Source of the DNA: Thermohalobaculum sp965247385
GTDB taxonomy: Bacteria; Pseudomonadota; Alphaproteobacteria; Rhodobacterales; Rhodobacteraceae
Reading direction: 5' to 3'
Assembly (NCBI GenBank): GCA_965247385.1
Contig: CBDFHG010000002.1
Span: forward strand, 1 to 64,000
Length of the DNA stretch: 64,000 bases
Below the pieces are notes generated by a model, which saw only the letters and a program-made list of their open reading frames with translations, did not search any database and was not told the origin of the DNA. Both the position numbers and the translations under genes were made by a program. How positions within the stretch are numbered: the first letter of the stretch is position 1; every line of letters starts with the position of its first letter. This document shows positions 57,040-64,000 of the stretch, piece after piece.

Positions 57040-57714
57040 CTCACTCCTGGTCCTTCACTACCCGCACCCTCGAAGCTCGCCTGGCTCTCGCCGAAGCCCG
57101 CCAGCGGCATGGCGTCGCCCTGGACCGTATCGTGTGCATCCGTGACCGGGCGGGTCGACATTTCGTCGATGGTGAACCGCAGCGGCACATCGCCTGCTTC
57201 GGGAGTGCGCCCGCTCACCGGGTGCAGGCCGCCCATCAGACGGTCGATCTCGCCAAAATTGCCCCGCAGCGGCGGCAGCAGCACCTCCCACACCGTCACC
57301 CCGTCCGGCGCGTGCTGTCGGCATAACCGACCCCCGGCTCGGCCAGGGTCTCGGCGACCAGGGCGAGGAAGCTTTCGCGCGCCTTGCCCTCCATGATCGA
57401 GCGCACCTCATGCCGCACAGCTCGTAACCGAAGGCGTCCAGCAGCGCCGTGCCTGCAAGCCGAAAGCGCATATTGCCGCGGCCCATATCCTCCAGCACGA
57501 ACAGATGGCGCGCATCGCCGGTCATGTCGCATGGATCGACCTCGGCTCGATAAGGGCAGGGCCGCCCGGCGCGCAGGCGCTCTCAGTAGGTGTAGAGCGC
57601 ACGAATCTCGGAGTGGATCATCTCGTTCTTGTTGCGAGGCAGACGGTAGCTCGCCAGTTCGATGCTGTTGCCACCATTTTGCCTGCCCGTGTAATCACCC
57701 TCGTTACCCTGCAT
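57040..57714 (-). pseudogene. PAS_5-domain protein, nonsense and frameshifts
   Basis: From the ATG at 57714 the frame reads MQGNEGDYTGRQNGG, then RLPRNKNEMIHSEIRALYTY and hits TGA where PAS_5 proteins have Trp (YWERLRAGR). Conserved pieces follow in shifting frames: HLFVLEDMGRGNMRFRLAGT and ALLDAFGYELCG, then ESFLALVAETLAEPGVGYAD, then VWEVLLPPLRGNFGEIDRLM and GGLHPVSG. At least one nonsense codon and two frame changes are needed to read the whole. These proteins are alphaproteobacterial and mostly uncharacterised. Confidence 0.82.
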
Positions 57715-57919
57715 GTCCTTGCCCCTTGTTTACAGTTTCCCGGGCTTGCCGCCATGGCCGAACCCACTTGAAGGGAACACCGGCAATTACCGTGCCACAG
57801 CGGCGGGGCAGAGGCCCGCGCGGTGTGGGCGGTTGACCCGGAGCAACGCCCGGTTATGGTTGCTGCGCACCGGGCTGCACATCGGGCAGCGCGCCCACAG
57901 CAGGAGACCGCGACCCCCC

Positions 57920-58600
57920 ATGACCGCCCCAAGCGCAGACCCCGGCTCAGATCGCTGCGGCATTCTCTTCGTACTGTCTTCGCCATCGGGCGCGGGCAAG
58001 ACCACACTGTCGCGCAAACTGCTGGCCGAGAACCCGGGATTTTCCCTGTCGATCTCGGCCACCACTCGCCCCCCCCGGTCCGCCGAGCGCGAAGGGGATG
58101 ATTACTTTTTCGTTTCACAGCAACGGTTTGACAAAATGGTAGCGGCGCGCCAGATGCTCGAACACGCCCATGTCTTCGGCAACTCCTACGGCACCCCACG
58201 CAGCCCGGTCGAAGAAGCGATCCAGTCCGGCCGCGACGTGCTGTTCGACGTCGACTGGCAGGGCGCCCAGCAGCTCCGCAATTCCAACCTCGGCGCGCTG
58301 GTGGTTACCGTCTTCATTCTACCCCCCTCGATAGCCACCCTCGATGCCCGCCTGCGAGACCGTGGCCAGGACAGCTATACGATCATTGCCGGGCGCATGG
58401 CCAAGGCCCGCGGCGAGATCAGCCACTGGGCGGAATATGATTATGTCCTGATTAATGACGACCTTGTGGCTTGCTATTCCCGGATCAGGACAATCATCAC
58501 CGCCGAGCGCCAGCGCCGGGACCGTCAGAAATGGCTGCAACCCCATGTCGAGGCGCTCTATGCGGAATTCGACACCAAGATTGGGGAGCAGCAAGGATGA
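57920..58600 (+). CDS. gmk: Guanylate kinase
   Basis: Phosphorylates GMP to GDP, 226 residues. The P-loop SPSGAGKTTL is at 21-30, then SISATTRPPRSAEREGDDYF (GMP binding) and VLFDVDWQGAQQL. The ATG at 57920 with GGAG upstream gives a normal length; the frame is open upstream without similarity. The stop overlaps the next gene's start (ATGA). Confidence 0.97.
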   Translation: MTAPSADPGSDRCGILFVLSSPSGAGKTTLSRKLLAENPGFSLSISATTRPPRSAEREGDDYFFVSQQRFDKMVAARQMLEHAHVFGNSYGTPRSPVEEAIQSGRDVLFDVDWQGAQQLRNSNLGALVVTVFILPPSIATLDARLRDRGQDSYTIIAGRMAKARGEISHWAEYDYVLINDDLVACYSRIRTIITAERQRRDRQKWLQPHVEALYAEFDTKIGEQQG

Positions 58601-59124
58601 CCCTCTACGCACTCGACGGCGCCGCCCCGAAACTGCCCGCCAGCGGCAACTGCTACATCGCCCCGGGTGCGCGGGTGATCGGTAAGGTGACTCTGGCCGA
58701 GGAGACCGGCATTTGGTTCAATGCGGTGCTGCGCGGCGACAACGAACCCATCGTCATCGGCCCCGGCACCAACGTGCAGGACGGCTGCGTCTTCCACACT
58801 GATCCGGGCTTTCCGATGACCATCGGCGCCGATGTCACGGTCGGGCACTCAGCCATCCTGCACGGCTGCACCATCGGCGACGGCACACTGATCGGCATGG
58901 GCGCCGTGGTGCTGAACGGGGCAAGGATCGGTAAGGGCTGCCTGATCGGTGCCAACGCCCTGATTACCGAGGGCAAGGAGATCCCGGACTATTCCATGGC
59001 CGTTGGCCAACCTGCCAAGGTGATCCGCCCGATCGACGAGGCGCTGGCGGCCGAACTGCGCCGCGCCGCCGATGTCTACAAGAGACGCCAGCAGCAGTAT
59101 TGCGAGGGATTGGAGAAGATCTGA
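58597..59124 (+). CDS. Gamma-class carbonic anhydrase-family protein
   Basis: A 175-residue left-handed beta-helix protein (YrdA/PaaY type) with hexapeptide repeats. The three histidines that would bind zinc are His67 (VFHTDPG), His84 and His89 (VGHSAILHGC). Family members are carbonic anhydrases or close relatives, some without shown activity. The ATG overlaps the gmk stop, so both are co-translated. Confidence 0.92.
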   Translation: MTLYALDGAAPKLPASGNCYIAPGARVIGKVTLAEETGIWFNAVLRGDNEPIVIGPGTNVQDGCVFHTDPGFPMTIGADVTVGHSAILHGCTIGDGTLIGMGAVVLNGARIGKGCLIGANALITEGKEIPDYSMAVGQPAKVIRPIDEALAAELRRAADVYKRRQQQYCEGLEKI

Positions 59125-59139
59125 GGGACCGCCTCCCGG

Positions 59140-59183
59140 CGGGTCTTATGCCCGTGATAAAATCCGCGTTGCGGATTTTCGGC
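59140..59183. repeat. Short dispersed repeat, copy 2
   Basis: The segment reads cgggtcttatgcccgtgata and aaatccgcgttgcggatttt, then cggc; its reverse complement matches 33014-33061 with a few changes. It sits at the 3' end of the chpT relic and may have helped truncate it. Confidence 0.6.
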
Positions 59184-59184
59184 A

Positions 59185-59690
59185 CCACCGGCCAACCCGC
59201 AGTGCTGATCCGCGCCCGCACCCGCTTTCTCACCCTCGACGAGAACCGCAACCGGGAACGTCTCACTGGTTGGCAACACTATCTTCAGGACCCCATTCAT
59301 CCCCAGCATTGCCCGGATCGCAAGAAGCATCAGGCAAATCAGCCGTGCCGCCGGCAGGGCAATCTCTGGCCCCTCCGGAGCGCTGCAAATCAGTTGCACC
59401 CGGGGGCCCACAAGCACATCCATGGCCGCTCGCACAGCTGGTCACGCGTCAGCATCGCGTTGGGATCACCGGCGGTGCCGAATGCCAGACGGTGGAATTT
59501 CAACAGCGCCGCCGCGCGTCGCGCGCTCTGCGCGACCATCGCCATTTCCTCTGTCGCGTTCGCAGTTCCCACCTCGCTGATCAGGTCGGTGCCGTTCACC
59601 ACCGCGCCGACCGGGTCGTGGCAAATTCGCGCACAGAGAGTACCGGCAAGCTCAGTGTCATTTATATTGGTCTCCCAGTTTTTTCGGCGG
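59185..59690 (-). pseudogene. chpT: Histidine phosphotransferase ChpT relic
   Basis: The relic reads ELAGTLCARICHDPVGAVVN then GTDLISEVGTANATEEMAMV, which matches the ChpT dimerisation helices and phospho-accepting His (normally ICHDLVSPVGA; three residues are missing here). It continues SARRAAALLKFHRLAFGTAG, frameshifts near 59415 and reads on as DVLVGPRVQLICSAPEGPEI and ALPAARLICLMLLAIRAMLG, the degenerate ATPase-like domain. No start codon is in frame. In its relatives ChpT passes phosphate from CckA to CtrA and CpdR. The neighbour is a DUF3553 gene, the usual partner. Confidence 0.82.
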
Positions 59691-59734
59691 CGTTTTTGGT
59701 GGCGTCATCTGGCCTGATCGGCTACATCGCGGCC

Positions 59735-59917
59735 ATGTCGAATGCATTCCTCGAAGTCGGCGCGATCATCCGTCACCGGACCGAAACGGAATGGGGGCTG
59801 GGCCAGATCCAGTCGATCGTTGGCTCTCGCGTTACCGTCAATTTCGAGAACCAGGGCAAGGTTGTCCTGCATGGTGATGATCTTCCGTTGGAACTGGTTG
59901 CCCCCGACCGTTCATGA
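59735..59917 (+). CDS. DUF3553 domain protein
   Basis: A 60-residue protein covering the DUF3553 domain: FLEVGAIIRHRTETEWGLGQ, IVGSRVTVNFENQGKVVLHG. The fold is a small SH3-like barrel, also found as the C-terminal domain of UvrD/CarD-like proteins. The ATG at 59735 gives a complete domain; longer upstream readings have no similarity. In alphaproteobacteria it is often next to chpT, which here is decayed. Confidence 0.85.
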   Translation: MSNAFLEVGAIIRHRTETEWGLGQIQSIVGSRVTVNFENQGKVVLHGDDLPLELVAPDRS

Positions 59918-60110
59918 TTGACTCACGCCTGACCGGGGTCCGCCCGTCAGGGGCGGTAGCGTTGCTGACAATAACGATTCTCTAAAACCACAACCAACCA
60001 TAACACGACCGCGGCGGAGGTTGCGTTAACATCCCAACCCCCATAGTGTCACCAACCCGATCAGGCGACGGATCCGCCGGGATCGGCAGCGACGGAGAAG
60101 GGCGTATGCG

Positions 60111-60914
60111 ATGCGCATCGACGCTGGCCGGTTTACGGTCAGACTGGCAGAGTCAGAGGACGACGTCGCCGCCGCACAGCGTTTGCGATATCGCATCTTC
60201 GTCGAGGAAATGGGTGCCGCCGCCAGCCCCGAGGACGCCGCCGACCGCCGCGAGCGCGACCGTTTCGACCCCTACTTCGAACACCTCCTGCTGATCGATA
60301 ACGAATCCAACGACGGCGATGTCGAACATGGCGTGGTCGGCGCCTATCGTCTGCTGCGCGGCGAACGGGCAAAGCGCGGTATCGGCTTTTACGGCGCCGG
60401 CGAATACGACCTGACACTGCTGATGAACTACCCGCGCGAGACCCTGGAACTGGGCCGCTCCTGCGTCGATGCAAACCATCGTGGTGGCGCTGGGATGCAC
60501 CTGCTCTGGGCCGGCCTTGGCCAATATGTTGGTGAGTACGACATCGGCATCATGTTCGGGGTGGCGAGCTTCCACGGCACCGACCCGGCGCCACTGGCCC
60601 AGGCGCTCAGCTACTTGCATTTCAACCACCTGGCGCCACCGGATCTCCGGGTCACCGCCATCGCCGACAGCCGGGCGCGGATGGATATCCTGCCCCCCGG
60701 TGAAGTCGACAAAGGCGAGGCAATGCGCCAGATCCCGGCGTTGATAAAGGCCTATATCCGGTTCGGCGGCTTCATCGGCGAGGGCGCCTATATCGACCAC
60801 GATTTCAATACCGTCGATGTCTGCCTGCTGATGGACACCGCGCGCATGGTCAACCGGTACCGCAAGTTCTACACGCGCCAGCGCGGTGGGGCGGTCGACC
60901 GCATTCTCGGCTGA
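60111..60914 (+). CDS. olsB: L-ornithine N-alpha-acyltransferase
   Basis: Acylates ornithine with 3-hydroxyacyl-ACP, the first step of ornithine-lipid synthesis. The 267-residue protein of the OlsB/autoinducer-synthase-like GNAT group has VAAAQRLRYRIFVEEMGA, RETLELGRSCVDANHRGGAG, LLWAGLGQYVGEYDIGIMFG and VASFHGTDP. GGAGAAGGG lies before the ATG. It is followed 12 bases later by olsA, so the complete pathway is present. Confidence 0.94.
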   Translation: MRIDAGRFTVRLAESEDDVAAAQRLRYRIFVEEMGAAASPEDAADRRERDRFDPYFEHLLLIDNESNDGDVEHGVVGAYRLLRGERAKRGIGFYGAGEYDLTLLMNYPRETLELGRSCVDANHRGGAGMHLLWAGLGQYVGEYDIGIMFGVASFHGTDPAPLAQALSYLHFNHLAPPDLRVTAIADSRARMDILPPGEVDKGEAMRQIPALIKAYIRFGGFIGEGAYIDHDFNTVDVCLLMDTARMVNRYRKFYTRQRGGAVDRILG

Positions 60915-60925
60915 CTGGCGATTAC

Positions 60926-61747
60926 ATGAACACCTGGAACGCGGAGCCCCCGCCGATACTGCCCCACCCAACCCCTCTCGGGCGCATCGCCGGTCTGCTT
61001 CGGATGATCACCTTCCTCTCGATGACGGTGGTGGCGCTGCCGGTCTTCGTCACCGGGCGCTATCTGCGGGCCTGGCTGGGGCACCGGATCATCACCTATC
61101 ACTTCCTGGTGGCGCGGCTGTGGTCGCGCGCAGGTCTCTGGCTGCTCGGGCTTCGCCTGGTGGTTCGCGGCACGCCAGTGGCCAGCGGCGCGCTGGTCTC
61201 GAACCATTGCAGTTGGGCCGACATTCTGACCCTGCGCTCGGTCAAGCTGATGTATTTCGTCGCCAAATCCGATGTCCGCGACTGGCCTGCAATCGGTTTC
61301 ATCACCGCTGTCACCGACACCGTCTTCATCAAACGCCAACGCAGTCAGGCCAAGGAGCAGGAACAGATCCTGCGTGCGCGCATCGCCGCCAACCAGTTGC
61401 TGACCTTCTTCCCCGAGGGCACCTCGACCGATGGCCTCCGGGTCCTGCCATTCAAAAGCTCGCTGTTCTCGGCCTTCTTCTACGACCATCACGGCGCCGA
61501 TCTTTGGATCCAGCCGGTCACCGTGCGCTACACCCCGGCGCCAGGCTCCGGTTTGCCGCCCAGCATCTACGGCTGGTGGGGCAATATGGAGTTGGAAGGT
61601 CATATCTGGACTGTCATGAGCCGCTCCTTCGGCGGTCGCGCCGAGGTAATCTTCCACGAACCGGTCAAGCCTCAAGCATTCCCCGACCGCAAGGCGCTGG
61701 CCGAGCACTGCGGTGCCGTGGTGGCGCGGGGCCTTGATGAGGACTGA
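60926..61747 (+). CDS. olsA: Lyso-ornithine lipid O-acyltransferase
   Basis: Second step of ornithine-lipid synthesis: esterifies lyso-ornithine lipid with an acyl group. The 273-residue PlsC-type protein has an N-terminal membrane helix (about 25-45), the HX4D motif His94-Asp99 in SNHCSWADIL and the glycerolipid-binding FPEGTSTDG (about 168-176). It may also act as a 1-acylglycerol-3-phosphate acyltransferase. Confidence 0.93.
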   Translation: MNTWNAEPPPILPHPTPLGRIAGLLRMITFLSMTVVALPVFVTGRYLRAWLGHRIITYHFLVARLWSRAGLWLLGLRLVVRGTPVASGALVSNHCSWADILTLRSVKLMYFVAKSDVRDWPAIGFITAVTDTVFIKRQRSQAKEQEQILRARIAANQLLTFFPEGTSTDGLRVLPFKSSLFSAFFYDHHGADLWIQPVTVRYTPAPGSGLPPSIYGWWGNMELEGHIWTVMSRSFGGRAEVIFHEPVKPQAFPDRKALAEHCGAVVARGLDED

Positions 61748-61811
61748 CTTCAGATGAAAAACAAACAACCAATTGGCAATTTATAGTATTAACAATCAAT
61801 TACCAAGTTAG

Positions 61812-61840
61812 TTGTAATTACTCACCCCTTGTGCCGCCCG
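61812..61840 (+). repeat. Orphan terminus of the second IS66-like element
   Basis: ttgtaattactcacccctt plus gtgccgcccg repeats, with one change, the end at 21075-21103. Here it has no transposase behind it and is directly followed by an IS30 remnant. The surrounding 61748-61811 stretch is A+T-rich and empty. Confidence 0.7.
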
Positions 61841-62047
61841 CTGGATTCACATTTCAAGTGCAACACCTGAGTTGATGTAGGAAGGCCTCGGCGGGGGTTA
61901 AGAAACCGAGGCGTTTTCGGGGTGTTGTGTTATTGGCCCAGACGATATCTGGATATCCTGCTCGGTGTAGTCGGCGAGTTCTGTCTTGCGTGGCAGGTTG
62001 CGCCTGAGAATGCCGTTGGCGTTCTCGATGGAGCCGCGCTGCCAAGG
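61841..62047 (-). pseudogene. IS30-family transposase remnant
   Basis: The last 65 or so codons of an IS30 transposase. PWQRGSIENANGILRRNLPR is the conserved W-x-R-G-x-x-E-N-x-N-G motif with the catalytic Glu. KTELADYTEQDIQ follows and, after a frameshift, TPRKRLGFLTPAEAFLHQL. The rest of the element is absent. It truncates the lipoprotein gene to its right. Confidence 0.88.
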
Positions 62048-62468
62048 CCCCCTCGGGCCAGATACGCAACAGCCCGGCGTAGTCCAACGCCGCGAAGCCG
62101 ATCCAGTCATAATATGCGATGTTTCCCCGGAACCAGTCTCCCAGTGGTTTCGGCAACATGCTGGTCAGCCGCTCGGTCGCGGCGCGGGCAGGCCACAGGC
62201 CCAGATAGCTGGCCGCATGGGGTGAGAACACGGCGTTTTGCGTATAGCACACCCCTGGCACCGAGAACCCGATAAACGCATCCGCCGAGACCAGTTGCCC
62301 GTCGATGACGATCCGTTTGCCGGTGTCCATCAGTTCGGTATAGGTGCGCACCTTGGATTTGATCAGCCCGCTTGCGCCAACAAGGACGCGGGTCTCGCTC
62401 TCGTCCTCGGTGTAGTAGGTCGACGAGCAGGCGCCACAGATCAAGGCGAGGGCGGCAAAGCGGATCAT
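62048..62468 (-). pseudogene. Lipoprotein of unknown function, C-terminus replaced by IS30 remnant
   Basis: From the ATG at 62468 about 140 residues remain. The signal peptide has the lipobox LICGAC, and the mature part has TRVLVGASGLIKSKVRTYTE, GKRIVIDGQLVSADAFIGFS, GVCYTQNAVFSPHAASYLGL and KPLGDWFRGNIAYYDWIG. At about 62047 the sequence switches into the IS30 fragment, and translation would run on to 61854 as a chimera. No family is recognised. Confidence 0.75.
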
Positions 62469-62653
62469 CCCGAGGGGTCCTCCCGGCAATGGTAAGTCCC
62501 GCGAACACTGCCTGAGGACGATTGAAGAACCGTGTGGGAAAGCTTTGCGCCCGGTTAACCGGGCCCGAAGAAGCGGCCCCCCTTGCCAGCCCGCACCCCC
62601 GCCGTGCTATCTTCCCCACCAACGAGCGCAGCACAAAACCCAGCAGGCCTCTC

Positions 62654-64000
62654 ATGAATGATCGGTTCCCGCCCTCAGCCGATTCCCAACCCGGGCGCAT
62701 CAACCCCGAGATCAGCCTTGGCGTCTCGCCGCCGGCCTCGGTCGATACCATCGACGATCTGGCGATCTGGCTCTGCGACCACGCGGTCGAGGAGGTCGAA
62801 TGCGTCACCCCAGATTTCGCCGGGATCGGGCGCGGCAAGGTGATGCTGGCGGCGAAGTTCACCCGCATTGCGCCGACCTACCTGCCGACCTCGCTGTTCT
62901 TCCTCACGATCACCGGCGAATACCCGAATTTCGAGGGTTTCTCGTCCTACGATACCGACGCCGACCTGGCCCTGCGCCCGGACCTATCGACCACCCGCGC
63001 CGTACCCTGGGCCAGCGACCGCTCGGTGCAGGTGATCCACGACGTCTGCGACCGCGACGGCGAACTGGTCGAATTTGCGCCGCGCTCGGTGCTGCGCCGG
63101 GTGCTGGCGCTGTACCAGGACAAGGGCTGGCACCCGATCGTGGCGCCGGAGTTGGAGTTCTACCTGACCAAACCCAACATCGACCCGGACTACCCGCTGG
63201 AGCCACCCATCGGGCGCTCCGGCCGCAAAGCGCAGAAGGCGCAGGCCTATTCAATCGCCGCCGTCGACGAGTACGACTCGGTGATCGAGCACATCTACGA
63301 CTATGCGGCGGCGCTCGGGCTGGACATCGACACCATCATCCAGGAGGCGGGTGCGGCCCAGCTCGAGATCAACCTCAACCACGGCGACCCGCTCGATCTG
63401 GCCGACCAGGTGTTCCTGTTCAAGCGCCTGATCCGCGAGGCGGCGCTGCGCTGTGGCTGCTACGCAACTTTCATGGCCAAGCCGATGGAGGGCCAACCCG
63501 GCAGCGCCATGCATATTCACCAAAGCGTGCTGGTGGCCGAGACCGGCCAGAACCTGTTCTCCAACCCCGACGGCTCGGCTTCCGACGCCTTTCGCCACTT
63601 CATCGGCGGTCAGCAGACCTATCTGCGCGCCGCCACCTGCCTGATGGCACCCTATGTGAATTCCTACCGCCGTTTGGTGCCGAACCTGACCGCGCCCATC
63701 AACCTCGACTGGGGCCGCGACAACCGCACCACCGGGCTGCGCATCCCGATCTCGGGGCCCGAGGCGCGCCGAGTCGAGAACCGGGTTGTCGGGGCCGACG
63801 CCAACCCTTACCTGGCCATCGCCGCCTCGCTGGCGACCGGCTATCTGGGCCTCACCGAACAGCGCGAACCACGCGCTGAGGTCACCGACGACAGCTACAA
63901 CCGCGCCCGCGAACTGCCCTATGGCCTGCTCGAGGCGATCGAGGAGTTCAAGAGCTGCGCGGCCCTGCGCGAGGCCCTGGGCACCAGCTTTTCCGATCTT
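62654..64000 (+). CDS. Glutamine synthetase-family enzyme (cut by window edge)
   Basis: 449 codons are open to the right edge. Family features are RGKVMLAAKF near 60, the metal-binding APELEFYL (Glu166, Glu168), QLEINLNHGDPLDLADQVFL, CYATFMAKP, MHIHQSVLVAETGQNLFSN and an Arg-rich substrate site, GRDNRTTGLRIPISGPEARR. The pattern with RGK near residue 60 is nearer to gamma-glutamylpolyamine synthetase (PuuA-like) than to GlnA, but the true substrate is unclear. Near-complete; a short C-terminal tail is missing. Confidence 0.9.
   Translation, partial: MNDRFPPSADSQPGRINPEISLGVSPPASVDTIDDLAIWLCDHAVEEVECVTPDFAGIGRGKVMLAAKFTRIAPTYLPTSLFFLTITGEYPNFEGFSSYDTDADLALRPDLSTTRAVPWASDRSVQVIHDVCDRDGELVEFAPRSVLRRVLALYQDKGWHPIVAPELEFYLTKPNIDPDYPLEPPIGRSGRKAQKAQAYSIAAVDEYDSVIEHIYDYAAALGLDIDTIIQEAGAAQLEINLNHGDPLDLADQVFLFKRLIREAALRCGCYATFMAKPMEGQPGSAMHIHQSVLVAETGQNLFSNPDGSASDAFRHFIGGQQTYLRAATCLMAPYVNSYRRLVPNLTAPINLDWGRDNRTTGLRIPISGPEARRVENRVVGADANPYLAIAASLATGYLGLTEQREPRAEVTDDSYNRARELPYGLLEAIEEFKSCAALREALGTSFSDL

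Overview
The window comes from a GC-rich alphaproteobacterium, probably Rhodobacterales- or Rhodospirillales-like; the order is not settled. This rests on the gene content (olsB-olsA, DUF1467, DUF3553, a ChpT relic, a PAS_5 relic, a betaine-homocysteine methyltransferase/corrinoid/DUF1638 set) and on strong G/C bias at third codon positions. No rRNA, convincing tRNA or CRISPR array is visible. The backbone is ordinary housekeeping: nadE, gltX-cysS-cimA, trmFO, katG, mtnA, lipA, dnaE, methylmalonyl-CoA epimerase, aspS, rnd, sufE, gmk plus a gamma carbonic anhydrase, olsBA, and a glutamine-synthetase-family gene cut by the right edge.

Layout: 1-1972 is the end of an IS66 element. 2180-12262 is a mostly intact block (MORN-repeat protein, nadE, two paralogous membrane proteins, gltX, cysS, cimA, squalene/phytoene-synthase-like). 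12519-22240 mixes working genes (methyltransferase, trmFO, VIT1-family, SAF-domain oxidoreductase) with wrecks: a Fic-like gene split by a complete IS66, an internally deleted aminotransferase, a DUF4389 stub and fused IS remnants. 22503-32949 holds katG, mtnA, lipA, a dead IS1182-like copy, an IS630 remnant and dnaE. 33100-35280 is a class V aminotransferase gene split by a 972-bp IS5-like element. 35504-38355 is intact. 38578-41614 is an A+T-rich foreign cassette. 41595-42841 is transposase debris and a beheaded HD-domain gene. 43153-47271 holds aspS, an OmpA lipoprotein and rnd. 47274-51202 is an IS66 with an IS1182-like element nested in it. 51281-64000 holds a lipoprotein, sufE, a corrinoid methyl-transfer module split by a nested IS1595/IS903-like pair, a PAS_5 relic, gmk, carbonic anhydrase, a chpT relic, DUF3553, olsBA, an IS30-truncated lipoprotein and the glutamine synthetase homologue.

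Two themes stand out. First, the chromosome is being remodelled by insertion sequences. Three near-identical IS66 copies and several other families are present, most intact insertions have recoverable target duplications, and at least eight ordinary genes are broken. This pattern suits a recent IS expansion in a lineage under relaxed selection, such as a host-associated or recently bottlenecked one. Second, the island at 38578-41614 encodes a membrane-anchored coiled-coil protein translationally coupled to a TOTE-type primase-helicase. It is bordered by a Tn3-family remnant and is the best candidate here for an under-described conflict or defence system.

Four dispersed copies of a long palindrome (36-bp perfect arms in the best copy) sit between genes, together with smaller repeat families. 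One IS66 copy carries a reciprocal charge swap in the transposase coiled coil that the other two copies lack.
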